A DNA stretch of 64,000 bases from Camarhynchus parvulus (GCF_901933205.1 NC_044590.1:13233501-13297500); one strand, 5' to 3'; positions 12,524 to 23,880 are shown, numbered from the stretch's first letter. Numbers and translations: made by a program. Notes: generated by a model not told the origin, from the letters alone.

Positions 12524-14450
12524 CACAGCCTGCTGCACGTTTCAACTCACTGAGCTGATGAGGACTATGGACACACACAAAAAAGTGGAAAAAAATGCAT
12601 TGAAAAGCCTACCAAACAAAACTACTTCAGTGACCTACAAGTTTTGGACACCCTGGGATGGAAATAAGCAGGAAAACTGGAAAAAATTCAGGCAGGCAGC
12701 CTTGCAGTGTGGAGCCTCTTTCCTTTGTACTGCTTTGGTCACCTGCCAGCCGCGGTGCCATCCACCGGCTCGCTCTGCCAGCACCAGAGTCTTCGAGACA
12801 GGTTTCAACTGATCTGGGAAACTTCCTTCAGTTCCCTGCACCAGTGCTCCCTGTTAAACCCAGCATTCTCCAGTGTAGCTAAACCACCTCTGAACAGAAC
12901 CATTTTTTTAATAGCTGTCTCATAAATGAATTAAGATCATGAAATCTATGAACAATTTCAGTGTCATAAGCAGAAGGCATTCTGATGCTGAATCATTCTA
13001 AAAAATCTTCTTAGTTTATTAAAAAATCCAGGGATCTACCTGGATACGATTTTCCAATACCTGCTGGTCAGATGTTTTGTACATTCATAACTAATCAATG
13101 CTGCCACTCAGCACAGTGCACGAGGAACCACCAAGCACTCAAAGAGGTACCGGAGTGCGGAGCAGAAGCTCAAGAAGCACCAAACCAGACACCTGGCAAC
13201 ATCAAGCCCTAGACTGGGACAATCTGAAGACAAAGTAATTGGGTCTTAAAAAAAAAAAAACCAAACCAATCATGGTTTTTGTTTTGGGAGCCACTCATGA
13301 AAGAAATATTTAAATGTCATGTAAGTTGGTTTAAGCTCCCACCAGCAAGAACCCGGGAACCAATGGTTACTAAAATACGGGGAATGAGTATAGACAGACT
13401 GCACTCTGCCCGTTCAGACGCTGGGAAAAGATGAGTTGTTGTTCCGTGGCATGTGTAACTAGATTGTGGAATTTGTATGTTGGGTTTCAGGAGAATGGAA
13501 ATGTTTGTTTGGAGTGAGGTTGTCATTATATTTTGGTGAAATAATCAAGGTTCGGTAAGAATTAGGCCTGTTTATAAAACTAAATCCAACCCCTGTAGAT
13601 GTTACAAACATTGTATGCCTTCAGAATTTGGGGGTTTGTTTTGCCCACTTCTTCACAGGCAAATATTTGGCAAGGACCAAAGGAAGCATGCCACACAGTA
13701 GAATGAGTTTACCATGTTTGACAGAGCCATAAAAATCAGGTAAAGGCAAGAAAAATACCTTAACTTTCAGCTAGTGACTTTCCACAGATCTCTTCCTACA
13801 ACAGTAGCTTCTGCTTGTCCCTCTTACAGTTGTGAGTGGTTCAGGACATTGTGCCCTAGCCACAAACTTTTGATTTTCATGTTGATGCTGATATTTTTAC
13901 CATGTTGAATGAGTGGAAGAGCCTTTTGCAGTGCAGTGTAATGGTGAAGCCCAGCACTGTACAGAAGTGCCATCCATGTCAGCACAGGAATTGCTTTGCC
14001 CGCTCACCATGGGGAACAGGTGATTAACCTAAACCCCCTGCCTATAACTGAATTTTATTGAGTGCAATGAAGTGCAATGCACAGAATGTCCACTTAGTAT
14101 AGAAAATTACAGCTTTGTAATGTCAGCTCTGAAAAAAACCCCCAAGGACAACAAACACACTAAAAGTATTCCTAATTACAATGAGGAACAAAGCAGCAGA
14201 GAGATCGTTAGCATTCTGGATTGCTAATTAGTGCTCAAATATTGCTCTGGTGAAGCAGAATAGACACTTAGATTCGTCTGGTGAAGCCCACTAGGACTGC
14301 AGTAACATGTGGTCTCAAACTGTATTTTGTCCTTCATAACTGATTTCCATAGCCAAGCTGTTTATTGTGTTTAAACATAAACTATTACCAACATATTACA
14401 AAGTAAGTGAGAAGCTCGTAGATGCAAAACTTTGAACTGTAGTGACAAAA
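12524..14450 (+). other. MMP24: Probable MMP24 3' UTR, end not resolved
   Basis: The sequence after the stop is non-coding, unique and fairly AT-rich. An A13 run sits near 13249. I see no canonical AATAAA on this strand between the stop and about 14.7 kb, so the 3' end is a guess from the usual long 3' UTR of this gene. Confidence 0.4.
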
Positions 14451-17083
14451 CGTGCTAACGTCTCATGGTGAGTGAAGGAGTGCGAAGGACCAAAGGAAAC
14501 CAGAGCTCCTGATCAGACAGCCCCACGCTACTCCGCGTTGCTCTGTGCACCAGAGGTGTGGTGGGACACACCACGGCCACCTGGCACCTCGGTCTCATCT
14601 GTACGCTGCCATCTCGCCGGGACTGCGACAGCCCAAACCTTTGAGCAACTTCCAACAGCCATCATTTAAAAAAAATTTTTAAAAAAAAAATTTACAACGG
14701 AGAGCAGCGTCTGGGTTTGTTTGTATTTTCTCCCCCTCACCCCAAAGTTCGGGTTTTGGCCTGCCCAGGGAAGGAGCTGATTGGGCAGTGCAGTGCCTGG
14801 GGTGGCTGCAGCAAGGTGAGCTGCTGCCCTGGGCTGCCAAAACCCAGCCTCAGCTGCTGCTCCACAGAGCCACAGAAATACCCCAGGGCCTTTTCTACCT
14901 GCCCTGTGCCCCCTCCTGGGGCAGGTGTTACATATGGGAGTTTCCAGGAGTGAGGTATTCCAGGAGGTGTTCAGGGGGTGAGAACAGCACTCTGCAGCCA
15001 CAGGGGGCTGCAGGAGGGGAGGCAGCTTTCCTCCAGCACAATCCTATTCATTATCACCTCTGTTTTGCCAGGATCAGCCCATGGCAGTCCTGGGGTAACT
15101 TGGATCTGGGCACAAACATGGGGTTTTTTGTGTAAGGGACAGTTCCCACCCCTGAGCTCTTTGCTGGGATCCTACAGAAGCACTGGCTCGCTGCCCATCC
15201 GCCTGGCCAAAGCTCTCTGTGGGCAGGGGCTGCATTCCAGCTCCTCTCCAGAAATGCAGGACACATTGTTCCCACACGGGAGCAGGGATCAGCAGTGCTA
15301 ATTCAACTCTAACAAGCAAAAGGCTGTTTTGTGTTCCTGTGATCCCGCTCTGCAGCACAGGGATTTGGACAGCCCAGGGACCTTGGAACACCCTGGACAA
15401 ACTGCCAGCCACACCCAATATCCTATTTGGGTTTTTTTCCAGTTTTTGACTACTTTGAACAATTTCATCACCATTCAGGCTCATTTTTTACATTTTACAT
15501 CCTCTGTAAAGGATCCTAACGAGTTTTTGGCTATTAAAGCACACACAGCTACGCACCCCAAGACCTTCCCACTGAAGCCAGTTATGAGACTTTCATTTCT
15601 CCCTCCTCTCACATTCACCCCAAGGCTAGATTCCGGCCCTTCTCATAGCATCACCTATTTGTCCAGCACTCCTTTAGTTCTCTGATCATTCCTGCAACCC
15701 TTCCCAGCACCTGAAGTCACATGTTGCCTTTGCCTGATGGCAAAGGTGCCAGGTGGCTTTAGTCATGCTGTGTAACCCACACCTTTGTAGCTCAATTTAA
15801 GAATCCCAAGAACCCCTAGGAACCCAGCTCTGGGAACATTTGATTTGATTGACTATTGAACATCCAATTTGATTTTATTGGCTATTCCTTAACACCTGTT
15901 GGCATCATCAGCACACATGCTGTACTGCCTTGGAGATGAAAGCCATGGAAAAGGGGCAGGCAGGGGCTGCACTGTGCTTGTGCCCCAGGCTGTCAAGCCA
16001 AGGGCCTGTCACCTGGAATCCTGCCATTCTGAGCCCTTCACCTGGGCTCTCATGTCACCCTTGCTGTGACTCAGTGCTGCACTCAGCCTCCTCCTCAGCA
16101 CCCTGCTCCTGCCAGCTCTGGCACTGCAGGGCAGATCTCATGGCAAGCAATGGGCAGCAGCATGAGAATTTCACCCCTCCTTTCCCCAGCCTCTTTTGGA
16201 GTTTGTGACCCAAAATTTAATGTAGATGAGCATTACTCCAGAATATCTATTTGCAGAAACACTTGGCAACCACTGTGCAACACTTGCATCTCATCTACAC
16301 GTAGAGCTCAGGATAAAGATGCATCATGGATTTCCAGCTAATGCTGCTTTGGGCTCTTTGGGCTTTGTTTTCCTCATTAGCTCCAGACATTGTTTGCTTT
16401 CTTGACCATTACTGAAGCCAGAGCATGTCTGTTCCAATATGGAGCTTCAGCCAGGAGTGTGCTCTTGCACTGCTCAGAGTTCATCACTACTGGGTGAAAT
16501 TTGGATTCTTAACCACAACGTGCTTCACTTCACACTCAGCTGCAGTTTCCCCCTCTATCCAGTCCTCATCCTCACTAGTCTGAGTAAGTCAGTATGGCCA
16601 AAATTCCCTGCCCTAATCCACTGACCTTCCTAAACCAGGCAAGAGGACTTTCATCATTCCATGGGATCAGTGACCCAAGGTCCCCAAATGCCTTTTGAAA
16701 ATACAACAGTGTAAGAGACCTTCTCCCTATCCCTGTGGACTCTTTTAAAGAGCTGCACAGGTCTTGTGGGACACAACTTGCCATTGAAACACCACGTTTA
16801 TCCTCTCTCATGATCTATGTTTCTAAACCCATTATTTATTATCCTTTTGTTTGTTTGTTTTCCTTGTACACAGCTCCATCTCACTAGCTCAGGATACCCA
16901 CAGACTCACATTTAAAACACGCATCACATTTGTTCCACCCAAGAGCTGAGCCCTGTGAGGTGGCCAAAGAGAAGCAGCTTCTCACTCTAAATACTGAGAC
17001 AGGCTGGGAGGAGACCTGGAGTCAGGGCCAAGACAGGTGCATATTAAAGGGCTGATATCTGATCACAGATGATCATGGCAATC
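14451..17083. other. Convergent intergenic region between MMP24 and EIF6
   Basis: No gene is recognised. It contains an A/T homopolymer block at 14667-14694 (runs of A, T, A, T), a pyrimidine-rich stretch near 15420-15700 and a TTTG run near 16848-16860. Open frames here look random. Confidence 0.6.
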
Positions 17084-17089
17084 TTTATT
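17084..17089 (-). terminator. EIF6: Possible EIF6 polyadenylation signal
   Basis: Reverse-complement AATAAA, the first canonical signal found downstream of the EIF6 stop, about 1.3 kb away. The distance is long for this gene, so the assignment is weak. Confidence 0.3.
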
Positions 17090-18377
17090 TTGAAGTTTAA
17101 GGAGTAACCTTGTATCAGCCAAATCTTACAAAGTCTTTCCTGAACATCCAGACAGTAAAACAAAAATGGAAATTTACTCAATTTTCTACAAAGCCCAAAG
17201 CACCTGGGCTGAAAAGAGCTCTGCCCATACAGCCCACGGGTCATCACCCCTCAAGAGAACTCAGCTGAGAGCAAGGCAGCTGCGTGGAGACAAGCGAGAG
17301 CTTCCTCTTACCCTCAGGATGGGAAATGGAGGAACTTCTATGCCTTCAGTGCACCCTTAATGGACAAGCAGGAAAGCAACTGAAATGAGATATCCTGACT
17401 AACAGCTGTGCAGAAAGAAATTACAATCTTCTGCCTGAAAGCAGCACCTACAGCAGCTTTCATCTGGCTCAGGCAGAGCTCTTCATGAGGAAGCTCCCAA
17501 ATCTGTAGCCTTTGACTGACTGACTGCTCAGAACCATGCTATTTAACCTTTGTCTCCACGGTAACTCCAGATAAGGTAGTCCAAATCTATTGGGATTTGC
17601 TGATTTCTAGGAGCTTCCCATTGTAGGAGGTGAACTCCTGCAGGACAAATTAAGCCCACTGGCAAGTGTGCCTTTTGGGCCCTCTCCTGCAGGTGCCTCA
17701 GAAGCAGCACAGGTGACACCAGGTCAAACACTGACCCCCACACTGTTATTGGTAAAAGCCCTTGGATTGACACTGAAAAACTCCAGTTTTTATCCAAGCT
17801 GATCACTTCAGAATCACCATCCCATGGGAACAGCTGCAAGTCAGGGCAAAAGAGCAGGTGATGGTTTTTGAATTATTTTGTGGATTTTTGAATTATTTTA
17901 CTGTATTTTTGGTACTGGACATACAAAGGGGTCTTACATGTACCTAGAGCAGAAACACCACTCAAGCAGGAGTGTGGAAAGAGAGGGCAGCACATGTAGT
18001 GCCAAAACAAACTCTGTGCAGCAGGATACTGGTGCAAGACTTAAGGCAAAATAATCTCTAGTGATCAACATCCAAGAGCCACAAGAGTAAATATTGTGGG
18101 GTAATCTGAGGGGCTCAGCTGGCATCACAGAACCAGAAAGCAGAGAAGAAGAACTGAGAAAAGGGATAGAGAGCATTCCTTATTTGTATCTTATGCATGT
18201 TATTTGTCAGTTTTTGTGGTAACAGTTTACAAAAGATAACAAGAATTTGGTTTTGTAGCCTCTCCTTTGGGCCAGGCCTGCAGAAACATCATCAGAAGTT
18301 CTGGATGTCTGTGATCCAAAGTGCAGCTCAACACTTCACTCCTTAGGAGCTTTCTGGGAAGTAGAAACCAATACTGC

Positions 18378-18387
18378 TCATGTCAGG
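18378..18387 (-). CDS. EIF6: EIF6 terminal coding exon, 10 bases
   Basis: The acceptor TTTCAG is followed by C-CTG-ACA-TGA. Joined to the AG left by the previous exon it reads Ser-Leu-Thr-stop, the invariant EIF6 C-terminus. The fit of phase and residues supports this tiny exon. Confidence 0.9.
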
Positions 18388-21300
18388 CTGAAAGACAAAA
18401 CAGAAAGAAGGTTTAGTTGTGCCAGAATGCAGAAGGCATTTCAAAATACCAGCTTCAGTCAGTTCTCACCTTCCCATTACAAAGGCCCAGAAGAAATTTC
18501 CCTTTCTAGGAAAGGATCTATGATAAGAGGGAAGCAAGATGTTGTGGCTGCTAACAGCCAGCCACAGGGTCAGACCTCTCAGGCTGGCAAAGGCAAAATG
18601 CACATTCAGCCTGGCCCAGGTAATGATCTACAGCTCAGAGCAGGTTTAATTACAGCTCTGATATGCTCAGAGACATCAAGACTTTGTACCCAAAGTGTAA
18701 CAGGGCAAAGGATAAAAAATTTAAAGGGTTTTCCACTGAAGGAACTCCTTATGCCATAAACAATTCCCAGACTGGCTGAGAACTCAGCAACCAAGTTACA
18801 ATGCTCAGGAAGTTCAGGAACACACTTTCAGCACCACATCAGTGGTGCTCAAGGATGGAACTCAGGGCCCAAAATCAGTTCCCACAGGACATTCATCTGT
18901 GCTCTGCCTAAATGTAAAAACATTTGCTTATGAAAAATATTTACATACATTAATGAATGGGGAAGGTCCCATATCATTACCACTCCAGATGGAAAACAAC
19001 ACCTGCCTCATATTACAAAGTAACCTGAACAAAGCCTTTAGCAAAAAGGCTTAAAAAAATTCAAGTTAGCAGTTTTAAATGTAAGAGGTTTGTGGCAGCA
19101 GCAGCTGACAAGTTCCACAGTCTTTTTAGCTCCAGAAATGGTTACAGCTAGCATTTGAAATAACAATTGAATAACTACAGTGATCAAAAGCCAAGATGAC
19201 AAGCAAAGTCACTGGTATTTTAACTTTTAAAATAAGATTTGTTTTAAAAAACCCCATTCATGCCATAGCTGAGCACTGAACAGTTAGGAAAGAAAATCTG
19301 CCAGCTGAAACAGATGTTAGTTCTCACAAAAAGGATTCTCATTACAATAGCATATTTCATAACCCAATGAGTAATTGCTGCCAGTAACCAACAAAAAGGG
19401 AGAAGAAGTGAAAAAAAAGATAATTAAAGCAGACAGATCAACTGTGAAACCAGCTGCTTTTTTACCAAGTCTTGCCTATTCTGCCCACAACTGCCCAGAG
19501 GTGGATCCTCCTACCTGTCAATGAGGGAATCCCTCATGTTGGTGGCGATGGTGCTGGGCTGAGCCTCGTTGAGCCTGAAGATGCTCTCGATGACGGAGAG
19601 CTCGGTGCTGGTGGTGTCCAGCCCGCAGAAGGCGCACCAGTCGTTGACCACCATCCCCGCGGCGATCACCTCGCTGCCGCGGTTCACCGTGCCCGCCTGC
19701 CGGACACAGCAGCCGTGAGATGGGGCTGGCACAGCTCCTCACAGTGCCCTGGCACAGCTCCTCACAGTGCCTGCCACAGCTCCTCACACTGCTCCTCACA
19801 GTGCCCTGCCACAGCTCTTTGTTGGGGGCTTCAGCTCACACTGCTGAAGAGAGCAACTCTGCCACCAGCAAAGTTCTGAAGGTGTCAGATAAAGTGATTA
19901 ATGAACAGCCTTTATTTCTGGTGAGAAACTGGTGTGGCATTCAGTGACAGAGAATCCAAGGAGCAGGAAGGATAACAGCATTCACACATCCAACTGAGCA
20001 GGCACAGGAGTTTCTTACTTAATCTTTTTAAACACTGGCTAAAAATGCAGGTGTTAGAATGGTAGGTGCTGCTGCCTAGTTTTGTCCCCAGCAAGCCTTT
20101 CCTGTCCAAAGGCAAGCTGAGTGAACATTCAGGCAACACAGTCAAACCTCCACTCAACACTCACCACTAACTGGCACAGTGATAGTGGCAAGAAAGGCTC
20201 TCTTGCAAGGTTTTATTCCAGCAGAGTAACACAGTAGCTGAAGGACAAACCCCCAGAAAAGAGGATGAATGAACCACGTGGAGCAGGCAGCTTATAAAGG
20301 GGAAGGGGTAGGGGGCCGAGCTAAGGGCTGGGCAGAGGGGCCTGGCCTCCAGGGGAAGGGGGGCAGCCACCAGAGTGCCCAGCCAGTGACAAGGAAGGAG
20401 AAACCAGAGGAAGTTGTGACACCAAGTCCATGGGCTGAGGGCTTGGGGATTGATCAAAGGGAGCGAGTTCATGGGATGCTACAACTGGCTTCAGCCAAAC
20501 CACAAACAGCCTCACATTCTGTATCTGCACAATGTGCACAATCCCAGCAGAGCAACATTTCAGAGGGCAGCTAAAAGCACTGAGCAGCTTATTCAGACTC
20601 AGGAAGGATGAGAAACTGTATGGAAGACTTGGTTCAAGTCTTCTCCTCACCTCCCACTCAAAATCACTTCACAGAAAAAACTGTATCTGGGAGCCCCTGA
20701 GCTGGAGATACATTGCACCTGATTTGGGAGGGAATGGGAGCAGCAAACACTCCACAAAGACCTTACCACGAGTGGGACCTGCAGCAAAGAAGAGAGCTCA
20801 TCCTGGTCATCGATGGAAGTCTTGGGGTGCACGATTCCTCCCTGGTTACTGAACACACAGTAACTTCCAACCAGCACCTGGTCTGCTACGGTTTGTCTGA
20901 ACACCTCCACCTTCAACACATCTGCCAGGATCTCTTCTGTCTCCTGCAAATGGAAGGAGGATAAAGCCTTCAGCCAAATGGAATTGTGGAGTGGGAAGTC
21001 AAGCTATTCCTGCACACAGCCCTCAGCTGGGAGCCTCTCACTCTGCACAGCCCAGTGCAACCCAGCCACAATAACACACACAGCCAAGCTCCACACTCCA
21101 CATGTTCCCAGCTTCCTGTGTCACTATAAACACAACCTCCTGCCTTTGCTGGAAAGTGCCCAAATCCCCCCTCTCTGCTGGCAGTACATCACTTGTATCA
21201 ATTCTCAGCAAACCAGTCCTCTTTGCTCCCAAACCACTGGGACAAAATGGTCTTATGCTCCTCATAACTCTAACAATTCTTTTCCTCTCCTGATTTCACT

Positions 21301-23383
21301 GTGAATTATTTTGATTTCTCTCTCCTTGGCCATCTTACATTACTTTTTACACTTTTAAAAAACATAGTACAAAGCCTTCTCCCATCCCCTTACTTTTCCT
21401 TTTGCACTCCTGCCACTAAGTCCCATTCCTTCATTGCCTTTAGCACAAGCTGGAAGCAAACACTGTCAGGACCTGCAGCCACACAACACATCTCTCTCAA
21501 TGCTATTGAGGTACCTGTTCTCAGGCATAAAATGGGAGTGACGTTGTCTCCTCAGCCCTTATTTTAAACTCTCATACAAGAACCTTCTATTTTTCTTTCA
21601 GACCCCTGTAATGATGCACATCCATGGTCTCTTTCAGCTATGACATGCTCTGGCTCACTCAGCTGTAGCTTGTAACCCCTCCTGTGTTCCTCGTCACTGC
21701 ACTCCTCCTTACGCTCCTGATTAGACCCATGCACACCCTACTTCACCCAATTTTATGCACCCACAGCAAACTGCACCCAGTGATCACTGATTCACAGAAT
21801 GCTTTCTGTTGGAGGGACCTTAAAACTCATCTCAGTCCACCCTCTGCCATGGGCAGGGACACCTTCCACCACACCAGGTTGCTCCAAGCCCCATCCAACC
21901 TGGCCTTGGGCATTTCCAGGGATGGGGCTTGGAGCTCCTCTGGGCAACTCTGCCAGAACCTCACCACCCTGTCAGGGAAGAATTTCTTCCCACTATCCCA
22001 TCTAGCCCTGCCCTCAGTCAGTGGGGAGCTGTTCCCCCTTCCCTGCCCCGTGACACACAGGACCCCCCCACTCCCTCCCTTCTCCAAAGCGCATCCACCC
22101 CCTCTGCAGCACAGGGAACAACTCCAGCCTCAGCCAGGGCAGCATTTCCCAGCCCCGCTCTGGATGAGGGAGCGTCCCAGAGCCCTGTACCCTGTCCAGG
22201 TCCGGGTGCACCAGGGCCACGTAGTCGTTGCAGGTGGTGACGTTGCCCAGGGCCGAGAGCCGCCTCCTCCACGCGCTGGATGCGCACGGAGTCGGGGAGG
22301 CTGTTCCGGATGTGCTGCAGCTCCTGGTCTGTCGTGCTGCTCGGCACCAGCAGCCCGTGCCTGTTCCCTAACAGGACAACAGGAAACAGGACAGAATGAA
22401 AATAATGCTCCCACAGGGTGTGTTAGCACCGCCCTGCTGTTCACACATGGCTTCAGCTGCTCGTGCCCTGTGCATTTCTTCCAAGCCCAGAATTCAGCCC
22501 AGGAGATGTAAAAATAACCAGCACCTCAGGAAATGAAAAGCCAGGCTGAAGCACAGAGTGTGGGTGAATGGCACTATCTTTACCCCCTTCTCTCTTCCAA
22601 CAGGACAAAAGGAACCTCGAGGCTCTCAGTGAGACACTTAACAAGGAACTCTCCGTGCAGATGCTACTGGCCCTACAGAAGGCCCGGGGCTGCTGTTTGT
22701 GCGGCTGTGGCAGCACGACTGAATGGTTAAAGAACAAGCAAGAAGCTGGTCAGACCTAACAGGGTCTCACCAGGCACAGACACGTCAAAGGCTTTTCCCT
22801 GACTCTCACATTCGGTATCGCCTCCCCCTCCCTGGGCACTGAGGAGCAGCCGAGCTTCCCTGGCCCCGAGAGCCAACACTCCCCCACCCCGGCTCCGGGC
22901 GAGTCTCTGTTTCCCTCCGTCCTTCACAGAACCAGCCAGGTTGGAAAAGACCTTTGAGCTCATCCTTCCCTCTGCTCGCACACTCGAGGCATTAGAACAA
23001 CCCTCGAGAGCGAGGGCGCTGCCCCACGGGCTCCCCGGCACGGCTCAGCCCCGCTGCGGCTCCGAGCGAACCGCGACCCCTCCCGTCCCCCCCGAGGCTC
23101 CCCCCGCCTCACGTACCCACACACATCCTGCCGATGATGCGGCAGCCGGCGATGGAGGCGTGAACCACCGGGATGGTCCCGAAGAGCTCCCCCTCGAACA
23201 CACTGCAAGGAGAAAGCGCCGCGTCAGGGCCGTGCGGGGCCGCGGGCAGGGCCGGGCCGGGCCGGGCCCGCCTCACCTGTAGAAGTTCTCGGAGCCGCCG
23301 ATGGCCACGAGGCAATAGGCGTTGGTGAGCTTGGCGAAGCAGCCCAGCTCATTGTTGTTCTCGAAGCTGGCGCGGACCGCCAT
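18378..23383 (-). CDS. EIF6: EIF6 (eukaryotic translation initiation factor 6), six coding exons, one frame break
   Basis: Exons on the minus strand: 23383-23277, 23202-23117, 22367-22191, 20943-20767, 19696-19515 and 18387-18378. With one extra base in exon 3 discounted, they give exactly 245 codons plus stop, the human length. EIF6 binds the 60S subunit at uL14, blocks premature 40S joining and is removed by SBDS/EFL1; it also acts in nucleolar pre-60S maturation. Sequence runs from [19 protein letters not shown] to SLIDSLT and is near-identical to vertebrate EIF6, including the CK1-site Ser pair at 174-175. The residue aligning with human Ser235 is Asn. The extra C at 22263-22264 shifts the frame after RVEE; because the gene is essential and both sides are otherwise intact, a base error is likelier than a null allele. 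The start lies in a CpG island. Confidence 0.96.
18388..19514 (-). other. EIF6 last intron
   Basis: It is 1.1 kb of AT-rich non-coding sequence. No repeat family is recognised. Confidence 0.8.
19515..19696 (-). CDS. EIF6: EIF6 exon 5
   Basis: The acceptor is CCGGCAG and the donor GTAGGA. Sixty codons plus two bases read [38 protein letters not shown] and [14 protein letters not shown]. The codon for residue 235 is AAC (Asn). Confidence 0.96.
19697..20766 (-). other. EIF6 intron 4
   Basis: Non-coding, with a short minisatellite at 19726-19816 just upstream of the exon 5 acceptor. Otherwise nothing is recognised. Confidence 0.8.
19726..19816. repeat. Minisatellite, 22-23 bp unit, about four imperfect copies
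   Basis: The unit CTGGCACAGCTCCTCACAGT plus GCC recurs from 19726 and 19749, then degenerates through CTGCCACAGCTCCTCACACT and a shortened copy. It lies 30 bases from EIF6 exon 5. Confidence 0.85.
20767..20943 (-). CDS. EIF6: EIF6 exon 4
   Basis: The acceptor is TTTGCAG and the donor GTAAGG. Fifty-nine codons in phase 0 read [20 protein letters not shown] through SSLLQVPLV, matching vertebrate EIF6. Confidence 0.97.
20944..22190 (-). other. EIF6 intron 3
   Basis: Non-coding, with an antisense CR1 copy at about 21790-22015. The stretch 20990-21780 is pyrimidine-rich on the plus strand, origin unknown. Confidence 0.8.
21790..22015 (-). repeat. CR1 LINE 3' fragment, antisense
   Basis: The words GGAGGGACCTTAAAACTCAT, CTCTGCCATGGGCAGGGACA, CCATCCAACCTGGCCTTGGG and GGGAAGAATTTCTTCCCACT are the reverse-complement CR1 tail. 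Confidence 0.85.
22191..22367 (-). CDS. EIF6: EIF6 exon 3, carrying a one-base insertion
   Basis: The acceptor is CTGTTAG and the donor GTACAG. It encodes [20 protein letters not shown] through RIQRVEE, then one surplus base (C at 22263 or 22264 on the plus strand), then [20 protein letters not shown] and DLDR in the next frame. Its 177 bases should be 176 for the exon phases to fit. Confidence 0.95.
22368..23116 (-). other. EIF6 intron 2
   Basis: It contains a short CR1 end fragment (22925-22968), an exon-like open frame on the opposite strand (22604-22759, see findings) and the left edge of the CpG island. Confidence 0.75.
22925..22968 (-). repeat. Short CR1 3' end fragment, antisense
   Basis: TCACAGAACCAGCCAGGTTG followed by GAAAAGACCTTTGAGCTCAT matches the reverse complement of the extreme CR1 3' end. 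Confidence 0.65.
23117..23202 (-). CDS. EIF6: EIF6 exon 2
   Basis: The acceptor is CTTGCAG and the donor GTACGT. One base completes Ser36, then [20 protein letters not shown] and RIIGRMCV. Confidence 0.96.
23277..23383 (-). CDS. EIF6: EIF6 exon 1 with start codon
   Basis: ATG at 23383-23381 opens [20 protein letters not shown] through GGSENFY and ends with AG before donor GTGAGG. The N-terminus matches the family exactly, which fixes the start. Confidence 0.97.
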
Positions 23384-23640
23384 GGCAGGAACGGGAATGC
23401 GAGCGGGGCCGGGAATGGGAGCGGGAATGGAGCCGGGAACGGGACGAAGAAGGGGGCCGAGAAGGGGAATGGAAACGGAGCTGCCTCCGGGAAGGAAGCC
23501 GGAACGGGACCAAGATTGGGGCGAGAACGGGAACTGGGCGGGGCCGGGGCCGGGAAGGAGCTGGAGCTGAAGCGGGAACGGGAACAGGAACAGGAACGGG
23601 AACAGGGACGGGCCGCGGCGGCTCCCAGCGCCTCCGCCGG
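23384..23640. repeat. Purine-rich degenerate tandem repeat, GGGAAC/GGGAAT-type
   Basis: The plus strand carries repeated GGGAACG, GGGAATG, GGAACAG and GGGAGC words directly upstream of the EIF6 ATG. On the EIF6 sense strand this is a long pyrimidine tract of TTCCCG-type words, part of which may be 5' UTR. Confidence 0.75.
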
Positions 23641-23789
23641 AACCACGAGGCGCCGCCGCTTCCGCTTCCGGCGGGGCACACGCGGGGCAGAGCGGCGCCG
23701 GCCGCCCTTGTTGGGGACAGCGCCCCCGAGCGGCCGGGAGGTGAGAGCGCCCAGGGCGCGCCACCGTGAGGGGGAACGGGGCGGGACCC

Positions 23790-23880
23790 GCTGAGGGACC
23801 GAGAGGGACCGGCCCCGGCCCAGGAGGGACCGAGCGGGACCGGGACCGGCCCAGGAGGGACCGGCCCGTGGCGGCAGCAC
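23790..23880. repeat. GC-rich short tandem repeat, GGGACCG-type
   Basis: Copies of GAGGGACCG, CGGGACCGGGACC and GGCCCAGGAGGGACCG alternate through this stretch inside the CpG island. Confidence 0.65.

Noticed and set aside
21684..22511. Plus-strand open frame of 275 codons
   Set aside because: It runs through an antisense CR1 copy and then antisense to EIF6 exon 3; both explain the openness. No domain is seen.
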